Shown piece after piece: positions 8,027-15,410 of a stretch of 37,913 nt of DNA. The stretch lies in contig JACQEN010000038.1 of assembly GCA_016200585.1 (NCBI GenBank), positions 1-37,913 of the forward strand, written 5' to 3'. The position numbers and the translations under genes are program-made. The stretch is from Deltaproteobacteria bacterium. GTDB taxonomy: Bacteria; Desulfobacterota; Binatia; HRBIN30. Position 1 is the first letter of the stretch, and each line of letters opens with the position of its first letter. Below the pieces are notes generated by a model. It searched no databases. It saw only the letters and a program-made list of their open reading frames with translations, and had not been told where the DNA came from.

Positions 8027-8173
8027 CACCGCAAAGGCGCGAAGACGCAGAGAAGAGAAGGCTCAGGGTGTGAAATGGCCGGAAATGGAGAGTTCATTTT
8101 CAATGGGCGTTGATTTGCCACACTCGGTGGTTTGGCGAGCTGTATTCTCGCGTCTCCGCGGTGAGGTTTTTCG
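8027..8173. repeat. octamer-structured inverted repeat (ACCGCaaaGgCGC type)
   Basis: The left arm (8027-8058) is made of 8-bp units, CCGCAAAG GCGCGAAG ACGCAGAG AAGAGAAG. The right arm (about 8145-8173) is its imperfect reverse complement (CTCGCGTCTCCGCGGTGAGG). About 90 bases of unrelated AT-richer sequence separate them. I recognise the ACCGCAGAGACGCAGAG-like unit as a dispersed intergenic repeat in many environmental bacteria. The right arm ends about 20 bases from the predicted group II intron 3' end. The rest of the 7947-8193 spacer shows nothing further. Confidence 0.55.
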
Positions 8174-8289
8174 TAGAGTCGAGATGTGGCGCGGTGGGTT
8201 AGGCCGAAGTTTGGTTCGCTGTTGGCTCGCCCTTTCGTCTGCGAGTGTCCCACGATCACAGCCATGCTCCGTTTCCACATCCCGCTCAT

Positions 8290-8323
8290 CAAACCGGACG
8301 TGCGGTTTTCCCGCATCCGGCTT
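8290..8323 (-). ncRNA. group II intron domain V
   Basis: On the minus strand the sequence AGCCGGATGCGGGAAAACC, followed by GCACGTCCGGTTT, forms the 34-nt domain V hairpin: the catalytic AGC triad at the base, a two-base bulge and a GAAA-type tetraloop. It lies directly after the reverse transcriptase stop codon, as usual. Domain V carries the catalytic metal sites of the ribozyme, and its intact pairing supports splicing competence. Confidence 0.85.
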
Positions 8324-8335
8324 TCGGACAGGTTC

Positions 8336-9661
8336 TCACGCTTTCGCCCACGAGAAGTCGCGCGTCCGCCCCGTCAGCCGAATCAGATTCAGCTGTTCGT
8401 ACAGGTACTCGTCGGGGTAGCGTGCCGCCCCCCGGCCCCGTACCTTGTGCTTCTTGCGCAGCCACCGACGCAGCCTGCCGGCCGCATGTCGATCCACGGC
8501 ACGATAGGCCTTGCTCACAGCGCCCAAGCAGAAGTAGTTGGACCAGCCGCGGAGCTTGCGGTTGATGCGCGCCACTAACTCCTCGGTATCGATGAGCAGC
8601 CATCGTGGCTCGGTAAGCTCGCTGATCTCGCGACAGAGTCGCGCGATCTTCTGCTTCGACGGCTTGGTTCCAATGTACACCTTGCCGGTCTTCGGCGAGT
8701 AACATCGCCCGATGGTGTAACCCAGAAAGTCGATCGCTTCGTCCCAAACGCTGCACTGCCGCGTCTTCTCCTCGTTCACCGTCAGCCTCAGGCCTCGCAT
8801 CATTTGCCGCATCGCGGCCATGGCTTGCCTGGCCGTTCCGCGACAGCAGATCACAAAGTCGTCGGCGTAATTGACGATGTATGCTCGCAGTCTCTGTTCG
8901 TGCCCGAGCACTTTCCACCCGAGCACAAACCGTCGCATGTAGAGGTTGCTCAGCAGCGGTGAGATCGGTGCCCCTTGCGGGATGCCACGTCTCTCGTCCT
9001 TGTTGCGGGTCGTTCGATGGCGATTCCCCCGTTCGTCGATCTCCTCCACCGGTGCTTCCAACCACATCTTGATCAGATGCAGCATGTGCCTGTCGCTCAC
9101 CCGACGGGCCACCGATTTCATCAGCTCGGCGTGGGGAATGCTGTCGAAGTAGCCGCTCAGGTCTGCGTCTACGACCTCTGCATGTCCCGTGTTCACCAGA
9201 CTGTGCACTTTGCCCACCGCTTCCAGAGCGTTGCGGTTGGCTCGATACGCGTATTGCTCTGGCTGTAGATCGGCCTCGAAGATCGGCTCCAAGACCAGCA
9301 CCGCCGCCGTCTGCGCCACGCGATCTCTCACCGTAGGTATCCCCAACGGTCGCTGCTTGCCGTTCGGCTTCGGAATGTACACCCGCCGCACGGCCTGTGG
9401 ACGATAGCTCTTCTCTCTAAGCTCTTGCGCCAATTCACCCAGCCACTTCTCTACGCCGTAGGCCTCGATGTCTTCGAACCTCTGCCCGTCGATGCCTGCG
9501 GCTCCGCCATTTTGCCGGCATTGCTCGTAAGCCTCGGTCAACACGTCGGCTCGATACACCTTGTCGTACAGCGCGTAGAATCGGTACCCAGGCGATCCCT
9601 TCGCTTTGGCGTGCAACGCTGCCTGGAGTTTCTGAACCTTCAGTAGAGTTGGTAGGCTCAT
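8336..9661 (-). CDS. ltrA: group II intron reverse transcriptase/maturase
   Basis: A 441-residue intron-encoded protein that copies intron RNA into DNA and assists splicing. Visible RT blocks are RRVYIPKPNGKQRPLGIPTVRD (about 92-114), DADLSGYFDSIPH (165-177), RRGIPQGAPISPLLSN (224-239) and the catalytic YADD (265-268). The maturase region ends with IDTEELVARINRKLRGWSNYF. There is no HNH endonuclease domain, so mobility would rely on ssDNA targets or other endonucleases. No frameshift or stop is seen. The ATG at 9661 was chosen over an upstream TTG (9667) because GAGGGA precedes it. Confidence 0.92.
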   Translation of the reverse strand: MSLPTLLKVQKLQAALHAKAKGSPGYRFYALYDKVYRADVLTEAYEQCRQNGGAAGIDGQRFEDIEAYGVEKWLGELAQELREKSYRPQAVRRVYIPKPNGKQRPLGIPTVRDRVAQTAAVLVLEPIFEADLQPEQYAYRANRNALEAVGKVHSLVNTGHAEVVDADLSGYFDSIPHAELMKSVARRVSDRHMLHLIKMWLEAPVEEIDERGNRHRTTRNKDERRGIPQGAPISPLLSNLYMRRFVLGWKVLGHEQRLRAYIVNYADDFVICCRGTARQAMAAMRQMMRGLRLTVNEEKTRQCSVWDEAIDFLGYTIGRCYSPKTGKVYIGTKPSKQKIARLCREISELTEPRWLLIDTEELVARINRKLRGWSNYFCLGAVSKAYRAVDRHAAGRLRRWLRKKHKVRGRGAARYPDEYLYEQLNLIRLTGRTRDFSWAKA

Positions 9662-10221
9662 TGCCAATCCCTCGGCTCTCGTGCCCCTTCTTGCGTTGGT
9701 CCTGAACTAAGGCCCCTTCGCTCCACCGGCGTTACCCGGCTTCCTCGCTACTACGGACCTATCCGTCACCCACTGCGGCCCGACCCGCCCCTCGCGGGGT
9801 GTCGGTTGAGGGTCACGCCCCTCACCGCATGGGCTTCCCGTGTTCCGGTCGATTCCCTTGTCCTGCATGCCGTCGCCAATACCCCGGTGGGACCGGCGGG
9901 ACTCTGTCGCTCTGTTCCCTCCCTCCGGCAGCGGCCTTCCCCGTATGACAGGCGGGTCGGCTCCCACGTTACCCTTTTCGAGGCCTGCTCAGCGTTCACT
10001 CACGTTACGGCCTGCATGCTCGCTGAGTCGCCTTACGCGACCCTTTGTCGTCGGAGTGTTTCAGCGAAATTCGTTGCCTCCTCTCACCGCTCCGACTGCT
10101 TCCGGCTGGAGCGACCCTTTGCCGGGTGGGGTTCACACCCACTGGAAATCGCCGTCTTTGCACGGCACACTGTCACATCAAGGCTAAGATTCTCTTCCAA
10201 ATCGAACCGAAGGAGATCGCG
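9662..10221 (-). other. intron domain I region and 51-bp exon flank
   Basis: This 560-base stretch has no gene. From 10170 down to about 9700 it is the structured domain I to IV RNA of the intron, GC-rich with many short palindromes. From 10171 to 10221 it is the leader of the GST gene on the plus strand, containing that gene's ribosome binding site GAAGGAG. No other feature was seen. Confidence 0.7.
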
Positions 10222-10971
10222 ATGGCGCAGAAGGTACAAATCATCGGCACCTACATCTCACCGTACGTTCGCAAGGTGCTCGTTTGTCTCGATATCAAAG
10301 GCGTGTCGTACGAGATCGACCCGATCACGCCGTTCCTCGGCAACGACCGCTTCTCCAAGCTCAGCCCCATCCGCCGCATTCCGGTACTGATCGACGACAA
10401 GGTCACACTGTGCGATTCGTCGGTGATCTGCCAGTACCTCGAAGACCGCTACCCGACGCCGCCGATCTTCCCAAGCGACGTCGCCGATCGCGCCCGCGCC
10501 CGCTGGCTTGAAGAGTACGCCGACACGCGCATGGGCGAGGTGTTGATCTGGGGTCTGTTCAATCAAAAGGTCGTCAAGCCGTTCATCTGGGGCGAGCCGA
10601 CCGACGACGACGCCCTCGCGAAGACACTCGAAGAGGACATTCCACAGGTGCTGGGCTATCTCGAGACGCAGGTCCCGGCCGACGGTTTTCTCTTCGGCGC
10701 TCTGTCCATCGCCGACATTTCCATCGCCACGTTTTTCCGCAATGCAGCCTTCGCGCGCTTTCGTGTCGACGCCGAGCGCTGGCCGAAAACCGCTGCCTTC
10801 GTCGACCGCGTGCTCGCCAGCGAGAGCTTTCAGAAGCTCAAGCCGTTCGAAGAGAAGATGATGCGCACACCGCCGCCGCAACACCGCGAGGCGCTGGCGG
10901 CCATCGGCGCACCGCTCATGGCGGAAAGCTATGGGACCAACACGCCACGACGCGGCATGATGAAGATCTGA
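10222..10971 (+). CDS. glutathione S-transferase family protein
   Basis: A 249-residue GST-like protein. The N-terminal thioredoxin fold begins with KVQIIGTYISPYVRKVLVCLDI, with SPYVRK at the glutathione thiol-activating position, IRRIPVLIDD as the cis-proline segment and CDSSVICQYLEDRYP as the gamma-glutamyl binding segment. The C-terminal helical domain includes GALSIADISIATFFRNA. A roughly 35-residue tail rich in proline and methionine extends past the usual end. The SnoaL-like gene follows after 9 bases, so they are an operon. The group II intron sits in reverse orientation 51 bases upstream of the start and probably separates the gene from its original promoter. Confidence 0.82.
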   Translation: MAQKVQIIGTYISPYVRKVLVCLDIKGVSYEIDPITPFLGNDRFSKLSPIRRIPVLIDDKVTLCDSSVICQYLEDRYPTPPIFPSDVADRARARWLEEYADTRMGEVLIWGLFNQKVVKPFIWGEPTDDDALAKTLEEDIPQVLGYLETQVPADGFLFGALSIADISIATFFRNAAFARFRVDAERWPKTAAFVDRVLASESFQKLKPFEEKMMRTPPPQHREALAAIGAPLMAESYGTNTPRRGMMKI

Positions 10972-10980
10972 GGAGCTGGC

Positions 10981-11409
10981 ATGTCCGAAGCGAACAAAGC
11001 CATCGTGCGGCGCTTGTTCGACGAAGTGTGGAACAGCGGCAAGGTCGACAAGATCGACGAGCTGTACTCGCCGGACTATGTCGCCGACTATCGTCCGTAC
11101 GCCCCTTTGCGCCGCGGCCACGACGCGATCCGCGACATGGTCCAACGCGCCTGGACAACCTTTCCCGACTACCACGAAGAGCTGCTCGAAATGGTCGCCG
11201 AAGGTGACAAGGTCGCGGTTCGCCTGCGCATCACCGGAACCCAGAAAGGCCCCTGGGGACCGATTCCATCTACCGGCAAGAAGCTGGATTTCGAAGAGAT
11301 GCTCATCCTGCGCATCGTCGACGGCAAGGTCGTCGAGCAACGCGGCCTAGTCGACAACCTCAACGCCTTGCGCCAGCTCGGCCTGGTGCCGTCCCCTCCG
11401 GAGGGATGA
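10981..11409 (+). CDS. SnoaL-like / ester cyclase family protein
   Basis: A 142-residue protein of the NTF2-like SnoaL group. Features are the N-terminal helix (NKAIVRRLFDEVWNSGKVDKIDELYSPDYV), the RRGHDAIRDMVQRAWTTFPDYH segment that lines the pocket, and beta-strands with VAVRLRITGTQKG and LRIVDGKVVEQRGLVDNLNALRQLG. The last segment is typical of proteins annotated as ester cyclases. The members known as polyketide cyclases catalyse aldol ring closures, but most environmental ones are uncharacterised, so the reaction is not known here. It is cotranscribed with the preceding GST; GAGGAG precedes the start. Confidence 0.78.
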   Translation: MSEANKAIVRRLFDEVWNSGKVDKIDELYSPDYVADYRPYAPLRRGHDAIRDMVQRAWTTFPDYHEELLEMVAEGDKVAVRLRITGTQKGPWGPIPSTGKKLDFEEMLILRIVDGKVVEQRGLVDNLNALRQLGLVPSPPEG

Positions 11410-11435
11410 GGGTTTCCTCAAAGGACTGTCGACTT

Positions 11436-11496
11436 TCCTGAACCCGTGCTTCGACAAGCATGTTCTGAGCAAAGTCGAAGGGCTCAGCACGAACGG
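11436..11496. repeat. dispersed inverted repeat (TTCGAC/GTCGAA type)
   Basis: CCTGAACCCGTGCTTCGAC on the left and GTCGAAGGGCTCAGCACGAACGG on the right are imperfect reverse complements around AAGCATGTTCTGAGCAAA. From memory, sequences of the form 'CGTTCGTGCTGAGC...TTCGACAAGC' are widely dispersed intergenic repeats in environmental bacteria. It lies in the 182-base spacer between the SnoaL-like gene and the P450 gene. It could fold in RNA and may terminate the upstream operon. Confidence 0.5.
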
Positions 11497-11591
11497 ATCG
11501 CCCATCACAACGTCGAGGCGTGACATAGATCGCCCTCCGGTCTAGTCTCGCACAGACCGATCCGACAGCTTCGCCCGAGGAGATTCCTTCC

Positions 11592-12833
11592 ATGCCTACA
11601 ACACAACGCGACTTCGATCCCAAAACGCTCGACATCGTCACTCCCGAGCACTACGAGCAAAACGGCTACCCGCATCCGGAGTGGACGTGGTTGCGCAACC
11701 ACGACCCGGTGTTCTGGTACGAGCGCGACAACGTCGATCCGTTTTGGGCGATCACCAAGCACGCCGATATCATCGAGCTCGGAAAGCAGCCGGAGCTCTT
11801 CCTGAACGCACCGCGGCTGGCCATCTTCACGCGCGACCTGCCGCCGCCCGAGGAAGGTGCGGCGCGCCACCTGCTGAACATGGATCCGCCGGATCATGCG
11901 CGCTACCGGCGCGTCACCAGCCACTGGTTCACCCCGCGCGCCATCCGCACCTTGAGTGACAAGGTAGAACGCGTGACACGCGAGGTGCTCGACGACGCCG
12001 CAAAAAAGACCGACGGCGACTTCGTGCGCGACATCTCGGCGCGCATCACCATCGCCGTCATTGCAGAGATGCTCGGCGTGCCGCGCGGCGACTGGGACCT
12101 GCTATTCCGCTGGACCAACGAGATCATCGCGCCGCAGGACCCGGAGTTCCAGCACGGCGCCACGGCCCACGAAACGCTGGAGCGCGCGCGCGTCGAGCTG
12201 TTCACCTACTTCAACGATCTTGCGAATGCGCGCCGCGCCAAACCGACCGATGACATCGTCAGCATCGTCGCCAACGGCGAGGTCAACGGTGCGCCGTTGC
12301 CGCCGATCGAGCTGCTGTCGTATTACTTTCTGCTGGTGGTTGCCGGCAATGAGACCACACGCAACGCCATGACCGGCGGCATGTTGGCCTTCCTCGAGAA
12401 TCCGGGCGAATGGGAGAAGCTGAAGCGCGATCCCGGCCTTCTCGAGGGCGCCGTGGAGGAGACGGTGCGCTGGATCACTCCGGTCATCCAGTTCTCACGC
12501 ACCGCAACCCGCGACTACACGCTGCGCGGCAAGACCATACACGAGGGCCAAAGCGCCTGCCTGTTCTACGCTTCGGGAAATCGCGACGAAGAGATCTTCG
12601 AAGACCCGTTCAGCTTCCGCATCGACCGTCATCCGAACCCGCACATCGCCTTTGGCATGGGCGAGCACGTCTGCCTCGGCGCCCACCTGGCGCGTCTGGA
12701 GTTGCACCACGCCTTCGACCAGCTACGCCAGCGCCTGCGGTCGTGCGAGCTTTCCGGACCCGCGGAACGGGTCCGTTCGAGCTTTGTCGGCGGCATCAAG
12801 CGCGCACCGATGAAATGGATGATAAGAGGCTAG
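11592..12833 (+). CDS. cytochrome P450
   Basis: A 413-residue soluble bacterial P450, a heme monooxygenase needing an external ferredoxin and reductase, neither of which is encoded nearby. The I-helix oxygen-activation motif is AGNETT (251-256), the K-helix ExxR is E290-R293 within EETVRW, and the heme-binding loop is FGMGEHVCLG with Cys361 as axial ligand. The N-terminal part (YPHPEWTWLRNHDPVFWY and LLNMDPPDHARYRRVTSHWFTPR) resembles the CYP124/125/142/CYP107-like sterol- and lipid-oxidising bacterial families, but the exact family cannot be assigned by eye. A GAGGAG precedes the ATG at some distance. The nearby ketosteroid isomerase is compatible with a steroid or terpenoid substrate. Confidence 0.93.
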   Translation: MPTTQRDFDPKTLDIVTPEHYEQNGYPHPEWTWLRNHDPVFWYERDNVDPFWAITKHADIIELGKQPELFLNAPRLAIFTRDLPPPEEGAARHLLNMDPPDHARYRRVTSHWFTPRAIRTLSDKVERVTREVLDDAAKKTDGDFVRDISARITIAVIAEMLGVPRGDWDLLFRWTNEIIAPQDPEFQHGATAHETLERARVELFTYFNDLANARRAKPTDDIVSIVANGEVNGAPLPPIELLSYYFLLVVAGNETTRNAMTGGMLAFLENPGEWEKLKRDPGLLEGAVEETVRWITPVIQFSRTATRDYTLRGKTIHEGQSACLFYASGNRDEEIFEDPFSFRIDRHPNPHIAFGMGEHVCLGAHLARLELHHAFDQLRQRLRSCELSGPAERVRSSFVGGIKRAPMKWMIRG

Positions 12834-12840
12834 TTCGTCG

Positions 12841-12928
12841 CTAGTGGCTTGTAGCTCGTGGCTCGTGATCGCTGGTCAGTTGTCGGTGGTCAGGGTTGGC
12901 TTGCGAGCCCACCAGCCACCAGCCACTA
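12841..12928. repeat. heptad-unit repeat between convergent genes
   Basis: The gap is tiled by 7-bp units: TGGCTTG, TAGCTCG, TGGCTCG, TGATCGC, TGGTCAG, TTGTCGG, TGGTCAG, then after a short centre CCCACCA, GCCACCA, GCCACTA. The right part is the reverse complement type of the left part, giving a long imperfect palindrome. The stop codon of the GFA gene (12926-12928) lies inside the last unit. It may act as a bidirectional terminator for the two convergent genes. Cyanobacterial STRR sequences are also heptameric, but I cannot show relatedness. Confidence 0.65.
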
Positions 12929-13771
12929 AAACCCCGGCGGATATTCCTCGTGCTGGGGCAGATCGCCGCTGATCTCGAACCACGGCGCTTTCGAGCCGAC
13001 GAAAATATGCGCCAACGGTTTGAATCCCGGATCGTCGTCGAGTGATCCCATGGGGATTCCGGCGCGATTGCGGTTGGCATCGACACGTGGAGTCTTTGCC
13101 CCGCAGATGCGGCAGAAGGATTGCGTGAAACGTTGTGCTTCGGGAACCTTGTAGCTGACGATCAGGTCGGTGCCGCGCGTGAAACGGATTCCGTCGGCGG
13201 CAACGAAAAGGTTCGAAGCATGCGCGGCCGAACGACCCTTACGGCAGCGGCTGCAGTGACAATACCAAGCGCCGATGGGCTTGCCCTGGACGATGAAACC
13301 GACGCCACCGCAATTGCAGCTGCCGCGCGGAGCGCCTGGCGGATCGAGGAGCGGGCGATCGTCGAGAACCGGCGAGTCGACTCCGGGAGGGTAGGCATCG
13401 AAACGCGGCAGCGCATCGCTGATCTCATACCAAGGCGCCTTCGAGGCGACGAAGATGTGCATCAACGGACGAACACCCGGGTCGCTGGTGAAATTGCCGG
13501 CGGGCACGAAGGTCAAGCCCTCCCACGGATCGCCGGGGACGACCGAACCGCAATGCGAGCAAAAGCCCCGCGCCAGCCCCGGCGAGGATTGCCAGGTCGT
13601 GACATGCTCGCGACCGTTCATTTGGAAGCTCGAAGCCGGCCCGGCAACCAGAGAGGCGAACGGCGTCCCGTGCGCTTTGCGGCAACGCGAGCAGTGACAA
13701 TGCGACATGAACTCGAGCGGTCCGCCGATCTCCCATGTCACCTTGCCGCACAAGCAACTCGATTCAATCAT
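12926..13771 (-). CDS. tandem double-GFA domain protein
   Basis: A 281-residue protein containing two complete GFA (CENP-V/glutathione-dependent formaldehyde-activating-like) zinc domains, where most family members have one. Domain 1 (about 1-125) has SCLCGKVTWEI, SHCHCSRCRKAHG and GFCSHCGS; domain 2 (about 148-281) has GSCNCGGVGF, WYCHCSRCRKG and SFCRICGAK. Each cysteine set can bind the two zinc ions typical of the fold. Both domains also end in the same HIFVxSKAPWxEI segment. Formaldehyde activation is doubtful for most members; a thiol-substrate role is inferred only. The ATG at 13771 is preceded by AGGAGG at good spacing. Confidence 0.85.
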   Translation of the reverse strand: MIESSCLCGKVTWEIGGPLEFMSHCHCSRCRKAHGTPFASLVAGPASSFQMNGREHVTTWQSSPGLARGFCSHCGSVVPGDPWEGLTFVPAGNFTSDPGVRPLMHIFVASKAPWYEISDALPRFDAYPPGVDSPVLDDRPLLDPPGAPRGSCNCGGVGFIVQGKPIGAWYCHCSRCRKGRSAAHASNLFVAADGIRFTRGTDLIVSYKVPEAQRFTQSFCRICGAKTPRVDANRNRAGIPMGSLDDDPGFKPLAHIFVGSKAPWFEISGDLPQHEEYPPGF

Positions 13772-13890
13772 CCTTGCAACCCTCCTGATCTCGCCGTACG
13801 CCGAGCACCCGACAGAGGTCAAGCAAGCATCTACCGGCGGCCCACGATCGTGTGGTAGAGCAAAGCTTGCCAAGCACCGGGAGGATCTTC

Positions 13891-14274
13891 ATGAGCGCAC
13901 CATCCAAGGCAACCGCCGAACATATCCGCAACGTTCTGCAACGCTACGTCGACCTGATGACCGCCGGCGACCACGAAGCCATCGTCGCCCTCTACGCCGA
14001 CAACGCCAGCGTCGAAGACCCCGTCGGCTCCGAGCCGCGACGCGGCAAGGAGCAGATCCGCGAGCTGTACAAGAACGCTTCCGGTCGCGTGCGCCTCGAG
14101 CTCGAAGGGCGCGTGCGCGCCGTCGGCAACGTCGGCGCCGCAGCCATGCTGGCCTACCCGGCGGGCATGGACGGCATGGTCGTCGATACGATCGACATCA
14201 TGACCTTCGACGACAACGGCTTGATCACCTCGATGCGCGCCTACTGGAGCCCGGATACGATTCATCCGAAATGA
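13891..14274 (+). CDS. ketosteroid (Delta5-3-) isomerase
   Basis: A 127-residue protein closely matching bacterial ketosteroid isomerase, which moves the C5-C6 double bond of 3-oxo-steroids into conjugation. The VLQRYVDLMTAGDHEAIVALYAD segment and VEDPVGSEPRRG are nearly the same as in the Comamonas enzyme. The catalytic residues are present: Tyr19 (in QRYV), general base Asp43 (in VEDPVGSEP) and the third acid Asp102 (in TIDIMTF). The end (GLITSMRAYW) also fits. GGGAGGA sits at 13880-13886, deciding for ATG 13891 over the upstream in-frame ATG 13852. It is likely monocistronic and convergent with the MBL gene. Confidence 0.88.
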   Translation: MSAPSKATAEHIRNVLQRYVDLMTAGDHEAIVALYADNASVEDPVGSEPRRGKEQIRELYKNASGRVRLELEGRVRAVGNVGAAAMLAYPAGMDGMVVDTIDIMTFDDNGLITSMRAYWSPDTIHPK

Positions 14275-14418
14275 GAGCACAACAAGACTGGTTGGTCGTC
14301 GGGCGTGTAGATTTTGATCCGCAGCGAAATTTGCATCGTCCTACACGGGGCTGATAGGTCCGGCCGCATGATCGAAGACGTGCACCGCTCCGATCTGGCC
14401 GGGCTCATGGCACAGGTG

Positions 14419-14433
14419 TCGGGCTGAGCCCGA
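14419..14433. terminator. short hairpin between convergent genes
   Basis: TCGGGC-TGA-GCCCGA forms a 6-bp GC-rich stem just before the stop codon of the MBL gene and 145 bases after the isomerase stop. There is no T-run. It might serve as a terminator for the plus-strand transcript, but the evidence is only the stem and the convergent arrangement. The 164-base gap shows nothing else. Confidence 0.3.
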
Positions 14434-14438
14434 TCGGC

Positions 14439-15203
14439 TCAAATCTCGTACGTCTTGTCCTGCTCGACGACGCGGACGCGGCCGTTGCCGATACGCCGCA
14501 GCTCGGCCGACGTTTCCTCCAAAACCAACGGTTTGATGTGGAAGATCCACACCGGAATCTCGGGCGGCAGCTTGTCGATTTCACGGGCGATGAGCTCGGG
14601 AGTCAGATGCTTTGCTGCCTCGGCGATCGGCGCGAGGCGATTCGGAAAGGAGCATTCGACGATGATGGCTCGTACATACGGCGATCGACGCGCCGCGTCC
14701 CACAACGCCTCGGTCGGCCCCGTGTCGCCGGAATAGACAACCCCGCTCTTGCCGTCGTGAACGATGAAGCCCGAGCCGGGAACCGTGTGGTCGACACGCA
14801 CCGGAGTCACCCACAAATCGCCGACGCGTTGCTCGACGTTCTCGGTCAAAGCGCGGTACTTGAGAATCGGCTTTTCAGGTGATGGAATTCGCGAAAAGTC
14901 CGTCCACACGATGTCGTTGAACAGGCTCTTCTGCAACGACTCGATCACCGGCGCAATGGCGTGCAGTGTCACAGGGCGTGAGGCGTTGCTGAGAGCCAGC
15001 GTCTCGGTGAGAAAGGCAAGGCCGGCGACGTGATCGAGGTGTGAATGCGAAATCAGCACGTCCTCGACGTCCAGCTGCTCGCCCACCTGCAGAGCGCCAC
15101 CGACGGAACCGGCGTCGATCAGCGTCCGTTCGTTGATGAGAAAAGCCGACGGACGCGCAGTGATGCCCTCCGCCCCATATGCGCCCAGCACCCGAACTCT
15201 CAT
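14439..15203 (-). CDS. metallo-beta-lactamase-fold hydrolase, cAMP-phosphodiesterase-like
   Basis: A 254-residue MBL-fold enzyme with a binuclear metal site: SHSHLDHVAGL supplies the HxHxDH motif, VDHTVPGSGF the next His, SGDTG the bridging Asp, and IFHIKP the last His. The order, the early GSVGG segment and the late HIKP motif resemble class II 3',5'-cyclic-nucleotide phosphodiesterases (PDE1/CpdP type), which hydrolyse cAMP; tRNase Z-like enzymes are an alternative. The ATG at 15203 was chosen because upstream in-frame sequence is unlike the family. The gene is divergent from the alpha/beta hydrolase across a 207-base intergenic region likely to hold both promoters. Confidence 0.8.
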   Translation of the reverse strand: MRVRVLGAYGAEGITARPSAFLINERTLIDAGSVGGALQVGEQLDVEDVLISHSHLDHVAGLAFLTETLALSNASRPVTLHAIAPVIESLQKSLFNDIVWTDFSRIPSPEKPILKYRALTENVEQRVGDLWVTPVRVDHTVPGSGFIVHDGKSGVVYSGDTGPTEALWDAARRSPYVRAIIVECSFPNRLAPIAEAAKHLTPELIAREIDKLPPEIPVWIFHIKPLVLEETSAELRRIGNGRVRVVEQDKTYEI

Positions 15204-15410
15204 CGTGCATTGAACGTAGCACGGATTTTGACCAAAGGCGCGCCAATATCGGTGTCCGGGTTGGCCGTTCCGTCGGGTACAAAACTTCGGTTGCGACCCG
15301 CCGACGTTTGTGCCGAGTCCCTTGGATCGAAGCACATCGACCACGACCGTGGTCAAGGCAAACGCCGTCCGTTGTAGCCATTCAGCCGCATCGAATGGTA
15401 TGGCTTCGCC

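Larger units (their letters stand above)
8194..10170 (-). mobile_element. group II intron
   Basis: A roughly 1.98-kb retroelement read on the minus strand. The 5' end at 10170 starts GTGTG, matching the GUGYG consensus. Domain I occupies 10170 to about 9700 and contains a hairpin loop (minus strand TGTCAT, at 9945-9950) that can pair with the last six exon bases GTGACA as EBS1-IBS1, with one G-U pair. A reverse transcriptase is encoded at 8336-9661, domain V at about 8290-8323, and a domain VI-like helix ends in CTAACCCAC, placing a bulged A seven bases before a 3' end near 8194. The 5' boundary is well supported; the 3' boundary is less certain. The intron looks complete and possibly active. 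Confidence 0.85.

Noticed and set aside
8027-8173. CRISPR-like array from the repeated ACCGCAAAG units
   Set aside because: The units are 8 bp and inverted, with no regular repeat-spacer spacing of 25-40 bp.
10258-11340. Open frame on the minus strand opposite the GST and SnoaL-like genes
   Set aside because: It spans two coupled real genes and lacks any family motif; codon bias shadow only.
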